From contig NC_021985.1 in assembly GCF_000444875.1 (NCBI RefSeq), positions 3,853,535 to 3,917,534 on the forward strand: a stretch of DNA of 64,000 nt, written 5' to 3'. Source of the stretch: Streptomyces collinus Tu 365. GTDB lineage: Bacteria; Actinomycetota; Actinomycetes; Streptomycetales; Streptomycetaceae. The translations under genes were made by a program, and so were the position numbers. Each line of letters begins with the position of its first letter. Position 1 is the stretch's first letter. Below, one piece after another: positions 7,261-16,300 of the stretch. The notes under the pieces were generated by a model. The model did no database searches, had not been told where the DNA came from, and was given only the letters and a program-made list of their open reading frames with translations.

Positions 7261-8673
7261 ATGGCAGACGGTCGCCCGGACGACGCCGAGGACCAGGATC
7301 GCAAGCTAGTGCGCGTTGAGGTGTCACAACTCCTCGGGCGATTCGATCACGAAATCCCCTTCTCCCCCCAGAAAGACTTTGTAATTCTTCATGGCCCTAA
7401 TGGAATCGGCAAGACTAAACTGCTGGAACTCATCGATGCCACCTTTTCAATGAACCTGCAGCTAATCTCCGAAATTCCATTCCGATCGGCCGTCTTCGAA
7501 TTCAATGATGGCAGCGCGATCATAATCGAGCGCACAGGGCAGGAAGCCCTCCCCGGAATGGGGGAAGAGGAAAGCCTTAGCGAGGAACTTAAGTTTCAGC
7601 TCAAACAGCCCGGCGGCAGAACAATTCCCTGGAATGCGTCGAAAGCCCTCAGGCGGGGAGAATTCTCTCCCGGATTCCTTCGCTTGATGGAGAGCGAACT
7701 TCCCATTAGGCGAGTTACCGGCACTAAGTGGCGTGACCTATCCGTCGGTGACATTGTACCTGCGCGAGAGATCTATCAGAGGTATAGCGAACTACTTCCT
7801 CGCGCGCCACTAGTTCCACAATTGGATGAAATTCCAGCGGAGATTTCCGATACGCTCTCCTCGATCACAGTCCATCTAATTGAAACTCAACGCCTGATTA
7901 ACCTTCAGGCTATGCGCCCAAGCCGTTCATCACGTGATCCAGACAACGTCCGCCAGCCAACAGTGGTGCGCTTTTCCGAGGATTTCTCTCGCAGGCTCGG
8001 TGAGGCCATGGCTCAGAATTCTCGGGTCTCACAAGGATTGGATCGGTCGTTTCCTCGTAGGCTCCTCTCTGAGACCAACCTGCATCCCGAGATCACCGAG
8101 GACGCGATCCGCAGCCGTTACTCAGAGCAAAATGAGATCAGGCGCAGGCTGACTCAAATTTCGGTATTGGACGCATCCGGTGAACTACCGCTACCTGATC
8201 GCCCGCTTGAAAACTGGGAGCGGAGGGTTCTTTGGACCTACCTCGACGACACGGAAGAAAAGCTCAACACCTTCAAAGAGCTGCTGAATCGCGTTGACCT
8301 TCTTCGGGAAATCGTCAACTCTCGCTTCCTGTACAAGGAACTAGTCCTCGATCGAGAGGGCTTTCACGTCGTAACGGCAGGCGGAAAGGAAATTCCTCCG
8401 AGCAAGCTTAGTTCAGGCGAACAGCATGAACTGGTACTTGCCTACGACTTGCTGTTTAACGTGAAACCTAACAGTCTTGTTTTGATTGACGAGCCAGAAA
8501 TCTCACTGCATGTAGTATGGCAAAAGGAATTCCTCAACGACATCGTGCGCATCGCAGCAATTAATTCCGCACGATTCATGGTCGCCACACACTCCCCCCA
8601 AATCATTCATAAATACTGGTCGGAAACTGTAGGACTCGAACCAGGCTACGAGAATGAGGAGATGTGGAGTTAA
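7261..8673 (+). CDS. AAA/ABC-type ATPase, PARIS AriA-like defence subunit
   Basis: 470 residues. It has Walker A GPNGIGKT (about 45-52), an ABC-type signature LSSGEQ (about 383-388), Walker B LVLIDEPE (about 405-412) and a switch histidine in ATHSPQ (about 441-446). It therefore belongs to the AAA_15/OLD-like single-polypeptide ATPases with a coiled insertion between the motifs. ATG at 7261 is chosen for the strong GGAGGAAGG site; a GTG at 7210 lacks one. The next gene is a DUF4435 protein, and this ATPase-DUF4435 pairing is the composition of PARIS, in which AriA senses phage anti-restriction proteins and releases AriB. Sequence is visibly AT-richer than its neighbours, indicating transfer. 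Confidence 0.8.
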   Translation: MADGRPDDAEDQDRKLVRVEVSQLLGRFDHEIPFSPQKDFVILHGPNGIGKTKLLELIDATFSMNLQLISEIPFRSAVFEFNDGSAIIIERTGQEALPGMGEEESLSEELKFQLKQPGGRTIPWNASKALRRGEFSPGFLRLMESELPIRRVTGTKWRDLSVGDIVPAREIYQRYSELLPRAPLVPQLDEIPAEISDTLSSITVHLIETQRLINLQAMRPSRSSRDPDNVRQPTVVRFSEDFSRRLGEAMAQNSRVSQGLDRSFPRRLLSETNLHPEITEDAIRSRYSEQNEIRRRLTQISVLDASGELPLPDRPLENWERRVLWTYLDDTEEKLNTFKELLNRVDLLREIVNSRFLYKELVLDREGFHVVTAGGKEIPPSKLSSGEQHELVLAYDLLFNVKPNSLVLIDEPEISLHVVWQKEFLNDIVRIAAINSARFMVATHSPQIIHKYWSETVGLEPGYENEEMWS

Positions 8674-8677
8674 GGGG

Positions 8678-9610
8678 ATGCTGCAGAATCTCACGGGCGA
8701 CGACCTATTCTCCTACCTCATCCTCTTGGGCGCTGGTTCCAGTGACCGTAGATACCTGATTTGCGAAGGTGACTCCGACTGTGCAGTCCTGGATCCCCAT
8801 CTCCAGGAAGACGCATGTGAAACGGTTCCGGGATACGGAAAAGATTCCGTTGTCGTTGCGATCAGCCTGGTTGAGCAACAGGGACTTCGCAATGTTGGAG
8901 CACTCGTAGATCGAGACTGGAATAAGTCGCGTCATTCGATAAGCTCGTTGGCCGCCCGGACTGACTTCTATGACATAGATGCCACGGTCTTCTTCTCGGG
9001 TACCGTTTGCCGCCGAATTGTTTCGGCCTTCTGCGATCGCGAAAAGGTACGGGAGTTTCTCAGTATTCACAAACTTGCTTCACCGGCAGATGCAGCGGTC
9101 AGACTTGCTCTTCCTCTCGGTGTGCTCCGCAAGCTCTCGTACGATCACGGATGGGGCCTACGCGTTGCTGGGACACCGATCAAGGAAGTAGTGCGTGAGT
9201 CAGGTGACGCTGTCGACACCAACCAGCTATTTGACCTGTGTCTGAAGCGGTCGAAGAAGGCGCGCATCAGCCAGAATGACAAAGCTCATGTTCTGGCGCT
9301 CTTCGAGACGGAAATGGCGTCCGTAGCAAATTCCTCAGAGTACTGCTGTGGCCACGACCTCAACTCCGTGCTGGCATATTTGATGCAGGCACACTGGGGT
9401 GGACGAGTAAGCAAGGACATGCTGGAGCGTGCCATGCGAGGAGCCCTCTCTTGTGCAGAGCTCGCGTCAACTCGACTCTATGGTCAGATTCATTCCGTGC
9501 TGCGTTCCCCGGAAGGGAGCTTGTTTAATTGTGGAACCACTCGAATAAACCACCCAGGAGTGCCGCAGGCACGGGCAGCAGCGGAGGACCACCTGGGGGA
9601 GGTGCCCTGA
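8678..9610 (+). CDS. DUF4435/TOPRIM protein, PARIS AriB-like effector
   Basis: 310 residues from ATG 8678, which has GGAG 8 bases upstream and starts 4 bases after the ATPase stop. An overlapping ATG at 8654 is less likely. The N-terminal third shows a TOPRIM-like pattern: an acidic EGDSD after a beta strand (about residues 31-35) and VDRD about 47 residues later (about 77-80), as in DUF4435 proteins. In PARIS, AriB is a nuclease effector that cuts host tRNA. That activity is inferred from family only. The last about 40 residues are GC-rich and unlike the rest, so the original C-terminus may have been replaced at the junction with the element's end. Confidence 0.75.
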   Translation: MLQNLTGDDLFSYLILLGAGSSDRRYLICEGDSDCAVLDPHLQEDACETVPGYGKDSVVVAISLVEQQGLRNVGALVDRDWNKSRHSISSLAARTDFYDIDATVFFSGTVCRRIVSAFCDREKVREFLSIHKLASPADAAVRLALPLGVLRKLSYDHGWGLRVAGTPIKEVVRESGDAVDTNQLFDLCLKRSKKARISQNDKAHVLALFETEMASVANSSEYCCGHDLNSVLAYLMQAHWGGRVSKDMLERAMRGALSCAELASTRLYGQIHSVLRSPEGSLFNCGTTRINHPGVPQARAAAEDHLGEVP

Positions 9611-10042
9611 AACGCTGACACCCTGAACGAACGATGGCTCGGGCAGCTTCCAGCGGATCCTCTTCAGATCGATCGCCTGGTCTGTCAGAAAGTCGTGCTC
9701 GTCCTCCAGGTCCTCCCAGCTGTACCGGTGGAGCTGGCCGGCTGCGGTCAGCTCGGCCTGCTATGACGACCGACTCACCGCGGTCACGGACGGCCTCGAT
9801 GGCCTCCCCCTCGTCAGCGTGGCGGAAGTGGTGCCGCTGGGGCGGCTTCATCGAGTGCTTTGAAGTACGCCACGGTTTCTGCTTTGATGCGTTCCAGGTC
9901 AACCACGGAACCATCGTGCCGACGCACGCGGTTGCCCCGTTCTGACATCCACGAGTGACATCAACGACGCCGGACGCCAGCACTCTTAGGCGGTCCGGCA
10001 CGGCCAGCGTGGCCGGGTGGCTCCCCGACGGTGCCGTGGAGC
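9611..10042 (-). pseudogene. Decayed coding DNA between defence genes and att
   Basis: No intact gene spans this interval. Read leftwards, short stretches make sense as protein in different frames: an EGEAIEAVRDRGESVVIAGR block near 9.8 kb and WEDLEDEHDFLTDQAIDLKR near 9.7 kb. This suggests one or two small genes broken by frameshifts. I cannot name the family. Confidence 0.35.
9814..9948 (-). CDS. Possible small ORF or gene relic near attR
   Basis: A 44-residue frame from ATG 9948 (starting MSERGNRVRRHDGSVVDLER, then mostly helical, ending in Pro/Arg). It reads like a true protein and keeps normal codon bias, but has no clear ribosome site. It may be the broken N-terminus of a longer gene, since the adjacent leftward DNA also encodes plausible protein in other frames. 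Low confidence. Confidence 0.3.
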   Translation of the reverse strand: MSERGNRVRRHDGSVVDLERIKAETVAYFKALDEAAPAAPLPPR

Positions 10043-10092
10043 GATCGAACTCCTAAAGCGGGTGTCGCAGGTTCGAATCCTGCCGGGGGCAC
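10043..10092 (+). other. att site: 3' part of tRNA-Arg(CCT)
   Basis: This carries the anticodon loop CTCCTAA (anticodon CCT), the 3' anticodon strand, a five-base variable loop, a complete T arm (GCAGG, TTCGAAT, CCTGC) and the acceptor 3' strand CGGGGGCA. No 5' half of a tRNA precedes it, so it is a duplicated 3' end left by site-specific integration and not a functional tRNA. It marks the right end of the element that starts left of the window. Confidence 0.8.
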
Positions 10093-10104
10093 AAGGTCTG
10101 ACCA

Positions 10105-10133
10105 GCGCGTTTACCTCTCTGAGGTAGGCGCGC
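10105..10133. repeat. Inverted repeat between att and integrase
   Basis: Arms GCGCG-TT-TACCTC and GAGGTA-GG-CGCGC surround a TCT loop. It could be a terminator or a binding site for integrase or excisionase, being just inside the second element beside att. Confidence 0.4.
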
Positions 10134-10178
10134 TGTTCGTCGTAGCCATGGCATTAACCATGAATAGGTTCCAGAACC

Positions 10179-11191
10179 ATGGCGAACACCAAGAGCAAGC
10201 GACGTCAGCGCGGCAGCATCCGCCCCAACGGGGCCGGCTTCCAGGTCCGGGTCTACGCCGGACGTGACCCGCTCACGAAGAAGGACCTCTACCTCCACGA
10301 GCAGGCCGACACGGAGGCCGAGGCCGAGAAGGCCCGCACGAAGCTCCTCCACCAGGTCGACGAGAACCGCCACCCCAAGACCCAGGTGACCATGTCGTTC
10401 CTGCTCGACCGGTGGCTGGGCGTCGCCGAGCTCGACGAGACGTCGTACGAGCGGGCCGAGGGCATCATCCGCAACTACCTCAAGCCGACGTTCGGCGACC
10501 TCAAGGCGGGCAAGCTGACCGCCGAGATGCTGGAGCTGTTCTACGCCCGCCTCCGGCAATGTCAGGAACAGTGCGAAGGCCGGCGCAACGGCAAGGCCGA
10601 CCCCAAGACGAAGCGGAAGCACGTCTGCGAGCCGCTCTCCGCAAACTCAGTCCGCAAGGTTCACTTCATCTTGCGGCCTGCGCTCAACCGCGGCCTGCGC
10701 TGGGGCTACGTGACGACGAACGTGGCGGCCCTCGCCGAGCCGCCATCCCAGCCCAAGCCGAACCCCGATCCGCCCACCCCCGAAGAGGCAGTTCTAGTTC
10801 TGAACACTGCCTGGCAGCGAGACCTGGACTGGGGAACGTTCCTGTTCATGACGATGGTCACCGGCTCACGCCGCGGCGAGATGTGCGCTCTGCGCTGGTC
10901 GGACATCAACCTCGACCGCCTCGAACTCTTCGTGAAGCACTCCAACAACGGTCGCAGGATCAAGGACACCAAAACCCACCAGCGTCGCAAGCAGGCCATC
11001 GACGTGATCACGCGTTCCGTCCTCGCCGCCCACCGAGCCCGCGCCGAGGAACGCTGCAAGGCGCTCGGCGGTGAACTCGCCCGTGATGCCTTCGTGTTCT
11101 CCGGTGAAGCCGACAGCTCCGACCCACTCGTGCCCGCAAGCGTCAGCCAGCGATACCGCCGCCTCGCGAAGAAGCTGAAGATTCACGCCAG
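10179..11191 (+). pseudogene. int: Tyrosine integrase, C-terminal catalytic part lost
   Basis: The first about 337 codons match a pSAM2-type tyrosine recombinase: an arm-binding N-terminus (KRRQRGSIRPNGAGFQVRVY), a core-binding domain with the usual CEGRRNGKADPKTKRKH insertion, and the first catalytic arginine in TGSRRGEMCALRW. The reading then stops being integrase after KKLKIHA: the HxxR box, the His/Trp and the nucleophile Tyr are all missing. From 11192 the DNA belongs to an ATP-binding gene. The fused open frame continues to 11354 but out of that gene's frame, so the product cannot recombine DNA. This integrase starts 87 bases right of an att copy. Confidence 0.85.
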
Positions 11192-11326
11192 CATGGCCTG
11201 GAGATCGTCATGGCGGTCTGCCAGGGCTTCGAAGCGCAGCGGGAACCGGTCGGCAAACGCATCACCGCCCGCATCGCCCTGCTGGACGACCCGGCCGGTG
11301 CGGTCACCGGACGACGTCCCTTGTAA
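11192..11326 (+). pseudogene. C-terminal fragment of an ATP-binding (RsbW-like) protein
   Basis: In the frame beginning CAT at 11192 it reads HGLEIVMAVCQGFEAQREPV and so on for 44 codons to TAA at 11324-11326. This is the characteristic C-terminal G2 box and tail of Streptomyces HATPase_c_2 regulators. The start and ATPase motifs are absent. The fragment abuts the truncated integrase with no gap, so the two were joined by a deletion or an illegitimate recombination. Confidence 0.7.
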
Positions 11327-11347
11327 GGAGGGCGCTCACACGCCGGT

Positions 11348-12049
11348 CTACTGATCACCGGTCCCGCCCCCAGCGAGACTGACGAAGCCCACGGCATCCG
11401 ACCCGGTCGGGTGCCGTGGGCTTCTGCCGTCGACACGGCACTTCGCGTCACGCTCGGCGCAGGACGCCCAGCTGCCCCACCCGGCATCCGCCTCGACGCT
11501 GTGCCACTCTCCCGGCAGAGCGGCCGCCACAGCGGTCGCGGGCAGATACAGCGGGCCGTCCTCGCCGAGCTGGTTGATCCACAGGAGCACGCCGTCCTGG
11601 GCCAGCACGCGTGCCGTTTCCGGGGGGAACAACAGCATGTCGATGGCAGCGACCGCCGCGACCTGCCCGTCCGCGAGCGGAAGCGCACCGGCATCCGCCC
11701 GCACCCGCCAGGGCGAGCGTCCTGAGGCCCGGCAGAGCATCTGCTCGGAGAGGTCCAGACTGATCACACGCCGGAAGGCGTGTTGCAGCAGTCCGGTGTA
11801 CAGGCCGGTGCCGGATCCGAGTTCCAGGCATCTCCTGTCGGGGATCGGGCCGCCTCGTCGCAGTGCGTCGCGCAGCGGGTCGTCCCGTCCGGTGGCGCGG
11901 GTGCTGTCCCACTCGGCGGCCAACTGGTCGAACCGGGCCGCGATGAAGCGAGCGGTGTCGGCGTCCCAGAGGCGGCGGCCGGCAGCCAGGTCGCGGGCGA
12001 AGGCGCGGAAGACCGCAGCCGTTTCCGCCGGTGGGACCGGTTTGCTCAC
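11348..12049 (-). CDS. Class I SAM-dependent methyltransferase
   Basis: About 233 residues from GTG 12049; a GTG at 12088 is possible. Motif I is CLELGSGTGLYTGLL and the acidic ribose-binding position follows as VISLDLSEQML; motif IV-like AAIDMLLFPPETARVL is also present, so it should bind SAM. The substrate is unknown. Relatives usually end shortly after a WGSWAVLRRA-type tail, whereas here the frame reads WGSWASCAERDAK and runs on for about 35 residues. One missing G near 11475 would explain this, so the C-terminus is probably frameshifted. It converges on the integrase/ATPase remnants. Confidence 0.7.
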   Translation of the reverse strand: MSKPVPPAETAAVFRAFARDLAAGRRLWDADTARFIAARFDQLAAEWDSTRATGRDDPLRDALRRGGPIPDRRCLELGSGTGLYTGLLQHAFRRVISLDLSEQMLCRASGRSPWRVRADAGALPLADGQVAAVAAIDMLLFPPETARVLAQDGVLLWINQLGEDGPLYLPATAVAAALPGEWHSVEADAGWGSWASCAERDAKCRVDGRSPRHPTGSDAVGFVSLAGGGTGDQ

Positions 12050-12249
12050 GGGGCTGGGCCGTTCCCGAGGCAACGTGGCAATCACCACTTCATTGCACCA
12101 GACGGATGCGGGACAGCGGACCGGCCCTGAGGTGGAGAGTTGAGCTCCACCTCGAGGTGGAGACAGCGGGGCGGCAACCGCCTGTTCCTCATATGCGTGT
12201 TGTCCTACGGTGCTGGAAGCATCCAGGCGTCGACGGGGCGGAGGTTGCG

Positions 12250-12657
12250 GTGGGGAACGGAGCCACCCTTGCGGAGCGGATAGCCGAGAGACGAGCCGGG
12301 ACGGGGGATCCGCGAGCTCTCGTGGGCGAGTTGCGGCGAGCGCCCCTGCTCGTGCCGCTGGGCGGCGACGGCCTGTGGACGGCACACTTCCGCGGGGTCC
12401 GCTGGGTCTGTGCCTTCACCGACGAGGACGCACTGGCCCGGTTCCTGAGCCGCCAGGGTCCTGGCGACCGGGCATGGGAGTACGCCGTACTGCTCGGTGC
12501 CAGGTTGCTCGACGAGATCATTCCGGCGATGGCCGAGCCGGCCGGTGTCGCGGTCGACGTGGCGGACGAGGACGGGGCGATGCTCTTCCCGCCCGTCGTG
12601 GGCATCGTGCCCGAAGCCGTATCGGTGGACGCCGAGGCAAGGGAAGGTGGGCACTGA
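12250..12657 (+). CDS. SseB-like domain protein next to RHS toxin
   Basis: About 135 residues from GTG 12250, which has GGAGG upstream; an ATG at 12193 would add 19. It reads as a small SseB-type domain: a hydrophobic strand APLLVPLGGDGLW, then WVCAFTDEDALARFL, and a C-terminal helical part. Such proteins are commonly encoded beside T7SS/RHS effectors in Streptomyces and may act as chaperones or adaptors, which is inference. It overlaps the next gene by one base (TGATG), so the two are co-translated with the toxin locus. Confidence 0.6.
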   Translation: MGNGATLAERIAERRAGTGDPRALVGELRRAPLLVPLGGDGLWTAHFRGVRWVCAFTDEDALARFLSRQGPGDRAWEYAVLLGARLLDEIIPAMAEPAGVAVDVADEDGAMLFPPVVGIVPEAVSVDAEAREGGH

Positions 12658-13304
12658 TGGGAGACAGCGCCAAGGACCTGCACGTCGACGAGTTCAGCGT
12701 CCGCCGTCTCACCCAGGGACTGCGGGACGCCATCGGGGAGCTCAAGGACATCGGCTCCGCCACGGGCGCCGTCCTCGGCAAGGGTTTCTCCGACTTGGCG
12801 ATGACCGGCATGGAGGCCGGCCACCACGGTCTTTCCGTCGACTTCGAGGATTACTGCGAGCGCTGGGAGTGGGGCGTCCGGGCGCTCATCCACGACGCCA
12901 ACGCCATCGCCGCGAAGCTCGGGCTGGCGGCCGGTGTGCTGTGGGAGGAGGACCAGTACGTCGGGACCTCGCTGAAGGTCGGCGTGAACGCTCTCGCCGG
13001 CGGCGATCCGCATGCCTCCGAGGAGGAGATCGGACAGCAGAGCTGGGGCGATGTGTTCACCCCCGACTGGATCCACCCGGACTACAGCCCGGAATCCTTC
13101 CGGCGGGCAGGCGACGACATCGAGCAGACCTGGAAGGACACCGGGCGCGACCTGCTGACCGAGGGGCGCGGCGGGCAGCAGTCCCGCATGCTCAACGACC
13201 TCCTGGGTGTGGACCAGAAGGACTTCGACCAGGCGGTGGACAAGACCTTCGGGCCGTCGCCCGAGGAACGCGCGGCCCAGCAGCAGGAGAACAACGGGGG
13301 GTGA
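12657..13304 (+). CDS. WXG100-like helper protein of the RHS toxin locus
   Basis: 215 residues, largely helical, with a WEWG motif near residue 65 and a hydrophobic AIAAKLGLAAGVLW segment, giving the hairpin pattern of WXG/ESX partner proteins. The C-terminus is polar (QQQENNGG). It starts at ATG 12657 with GGAAGG upstream and ends 6 bases before the giant RHS gene. The role proposed is a co-secreted partner or export adaptor for the toxin through a type VII-like system; this rests on context and fold type rather than a named family. Confidence 0.55.
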   Translation: MGDSAKDLHVDEFSVRRLTQGLRDAIGELKDIGSATGAVLGKGFSDLAMTGMEAGHHGLSVDFEDYCERWEWGVRALIHDANAIAAKLGLAAGVLWEEDQYVGTSLKVGVNALAGGDPHASEEEIGQQSWGDVFTPDWIHPDYSPESFRRAGDDIEQTWKDTGRDLLTEGRGGQQSRMLNDLLGVDQKDFDQAVDKTFGPSPEERAAQQQENNGG

Positions 13305-13310
13305 CCGGTC

Positions 13311-16300
13311 GTGGGAATCGGCGACTTCATCAGTGACATCACGCCCGACTCCGTGGAGAACGCGGTCGAGGGCGCCACCGAGTGGGCCGGCAACCGGGTC
13401 GAGGACGTCGGCGACTGGAGTGCCGACCGGCTCGACGACGTGGGCTGGGAGTCCGGCGCGGACTGGGTACGGGAGAAGTCCCGCTCGGTCGCCAACCGCT
13501 TGGGCGCCGAGGTCGACGAGATGGACCTCGGACAGACCGAGGACAAGACGAAGCTGATCTACGGCAGTCCCGGCACTCTCCGCTCCACCGCCGGCCATCT
13601 GCGGGCGTTCCAGAAGGGGTTCAACAACGTCGGCCTCGGGCTCGAGGGCCTCGACTCGGACTCGCTGAAGGGCCAGGCGGCCGACGCCTTCCGAAGCGCG
13701 GTGAAGATCCAGCCGCCCAAGTGGTACAAGGGCGCCGACGCCTTCGAGGATGCCGCCAAAGCGCTGGAGGCGTTCGCCGACACGGTCACCTGGGCGCAAG
13801 GCCAGGCGCAGCTCGCCATCGACAAGTGGAAGCAGGCGGAGAAGGCGTCCCAGGACGCCGCGGACGCGCACAACCGGAAGGTCGAGGACTACAACAAGGC
13901 CGTCACGCACTACAACGCCCAGCCCGCCGACAAGCGCGACCTGTCGCAACTGCCGCCGAAACCGGGGGACACGTTCCCGGATCCCGGCGAGGGCGTGCGG
14001 AAGGAGGCGCAGGAGCTCCTCGCCGAGGCGCGCCGGCAGCGCAACGCCGCCGCCGAGACCGCCCGTTCTGCCATCACCCGTGCCCGCGACGCCGCCCCGC
14101 CGAAGCCGTCGTACGCCGAACAGGCCGGCGACGGCCTGGACGAGCTGGACATCATGCAGACCCACTTCGGCGGCGGCATCGTCAAGGGCACCGTGGGGCT
14201 CGTCAACTTCGTCCGCGGTCTCGACCCCATGGACCCGTACAACCTCACGCACCCCGCCGAGTACGCGATGTCGCTCAACAGCACGGCGGCCGGCCTGGTC
14301 CAGGTGGCCAACGACCCCTGGGGCGCCGGCAAGCAGATGCTGGGCGACTTCATGAAGGATCCCGCCGAGGGCTTCGGGCGGCTGGTCCCCGACGTCGTCC
14401 TCACCGTGGCCACCGGAGGTGCGGGCGCTGGGGTGAAGGGCGCGCGGGCCGCCGAGGAGCTGGCCGACGCGGCGAACGCGGCACGGCGCGCGGAAGGGCT
14501 GGAAGACGCCGGCTCCGGAGCGCGGCGCGCGGACGACGTCGCCGATCCGAGCCGTCCTCCGAAGGTCAAGTGCTCCGGCCGCGAGCCGGTCGACTTCGCC
14601 ACCGGCCGTATGTTCCTGCCGCAGGTGGACGTCTCGCTGCCCGGCTCCCTGCCCCTGGACTTCCGGCGCGACTTCGAGTCGTCCTACCGGGGTGGGCGCT
14701 GGTTCGGGCCCACCTGGTCCTCGACGATCGACCAGCGGCTGACGGTGGACGCGATCGGCGTCGTCTTCCACGGCGAGAACAACGTTCTGCTGTACTTCCC
14801 GCATCCGGCGCCCGGCACCCCGGTCCTGCCCGAGGCGGGCCCCCGCCACCCGTTGGAGCGCCACGCGGACGGCGGCTACACGCTCACCGATCCCGAGACC
14901 GGCCTGATCCGCCATTTCCTCGCCCCGCCCGGCGTCGAACCGGGCGGTGACGGCACGGCTCCGCTGGCCGAGATCACCGACCGGCAGGGGCGTACCGTCA
15001 CCGCCGAGTACGGCGAGTTCGGCGACCCGCTCGCGCTCACCCACTCCGGTGGCTACCGCCTGGAGTTCAGCACCGAGAACGGCCGGATCACCGCACTCAG
15101 CGCCCAGGGCACCGAACTGGTCCGCTACGGCTACACGGACGGCCACCTCACCGAGGTCAGCCGGTCCTCCGGCGTCCCCACCCGCTTCGAGTACGACGGC
15201 GAGGGCCGCATCCTCGCCTGGACCGACACCAACGGATCCCGCTACACGTTCGTCTACGACGACCAGGACCGGTGCGTCAGCCAGACCGGTGCCGAAGGAC
15301 ACCTGGCCTCCGAGTTCCACTACAGCGAGCCGGATCCCGGCACCGGCCTGCGCACCACCACCGTCACCGACTCCCTGGGCCACACATGGCGGTACGCCGT
15401 GAACCACCGCTTCCAGGTGGTCGCCGAGACCGACCCCACGGGGGCGACGACGTGCACCACGCAGGACCGCTACAACCGTGTGCTCGCCCGCACCGACGCG
15501 CTCGGCGCCCGGACGGAGTTCGCGTACGACGACGCCGGCCGGCTCGTGAGCGTCACGCACCCCGACGGCAGTGTGCAGCGGGCGTCGTACGACGGCCTGG
15601 GCCTGCCGGTCGAGCTCAGCCTGCCGGGCGGGACCCGCTGGCGCCAGCAGTTCGACGAGCGCGGCCGGCGTACCGCGGTCACCGACCCGGCCGACCGCAC
15701 CACGCGGTACACGTACGACGAGCGGGGCCATCTCACTTCGGTGACCGACCCCCTCGGAGCGGTCACCCACCTGCGCCACGACCCGGCGGGGCTCCTGGTG
15801 GAGCGCAGGGATCCGGTCGGCGGCTCGACGACCTACCGACGTGACGCCTTCGGCCGCATCGTCGAGAAGACCGACCCGGGCGGGAACACCACGTCCTACG
15901 ACTGGACACCCGAGGGCCACCCCGCCCGCGTCACCCACCCCGACGGCGCGACCGAGTGCTGGACGTACGACGGAGAGGGCAACTGCCTCTCCCACACCGA
16001 CGCTCTGGGTGCCACCACCCGCTTCGAGTACACACATTTCGACCTTCTCGTCGCCCGCGTCGACCCCGACGGCACCCGCCACGCGTTCGTCCACGACACC
16101 GAGCTGCGCCTGACCTCGGTCACCAACCCCTGTGGTCTGCGGTGGAGCTACCGCTACGACGGCGCGGGCCGACTGGTCGAGGAGACCGACTTCGACGGGC
16201 GCACCACTCGCTACGAGGTCGACCCGCTCGGTCACGTCTCCTCGCGGACAACCCCGCTGGGGGCCACCGTCCGCTACGAACGGGATGTGCGGGGCAGGGT

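Noticed and set aside
10053..10092. A functional tRNA gene
   Set aside because: Only the anticodon loop onward is present; there is no 5' acceptor strand or D arm within 100 bases upstream.
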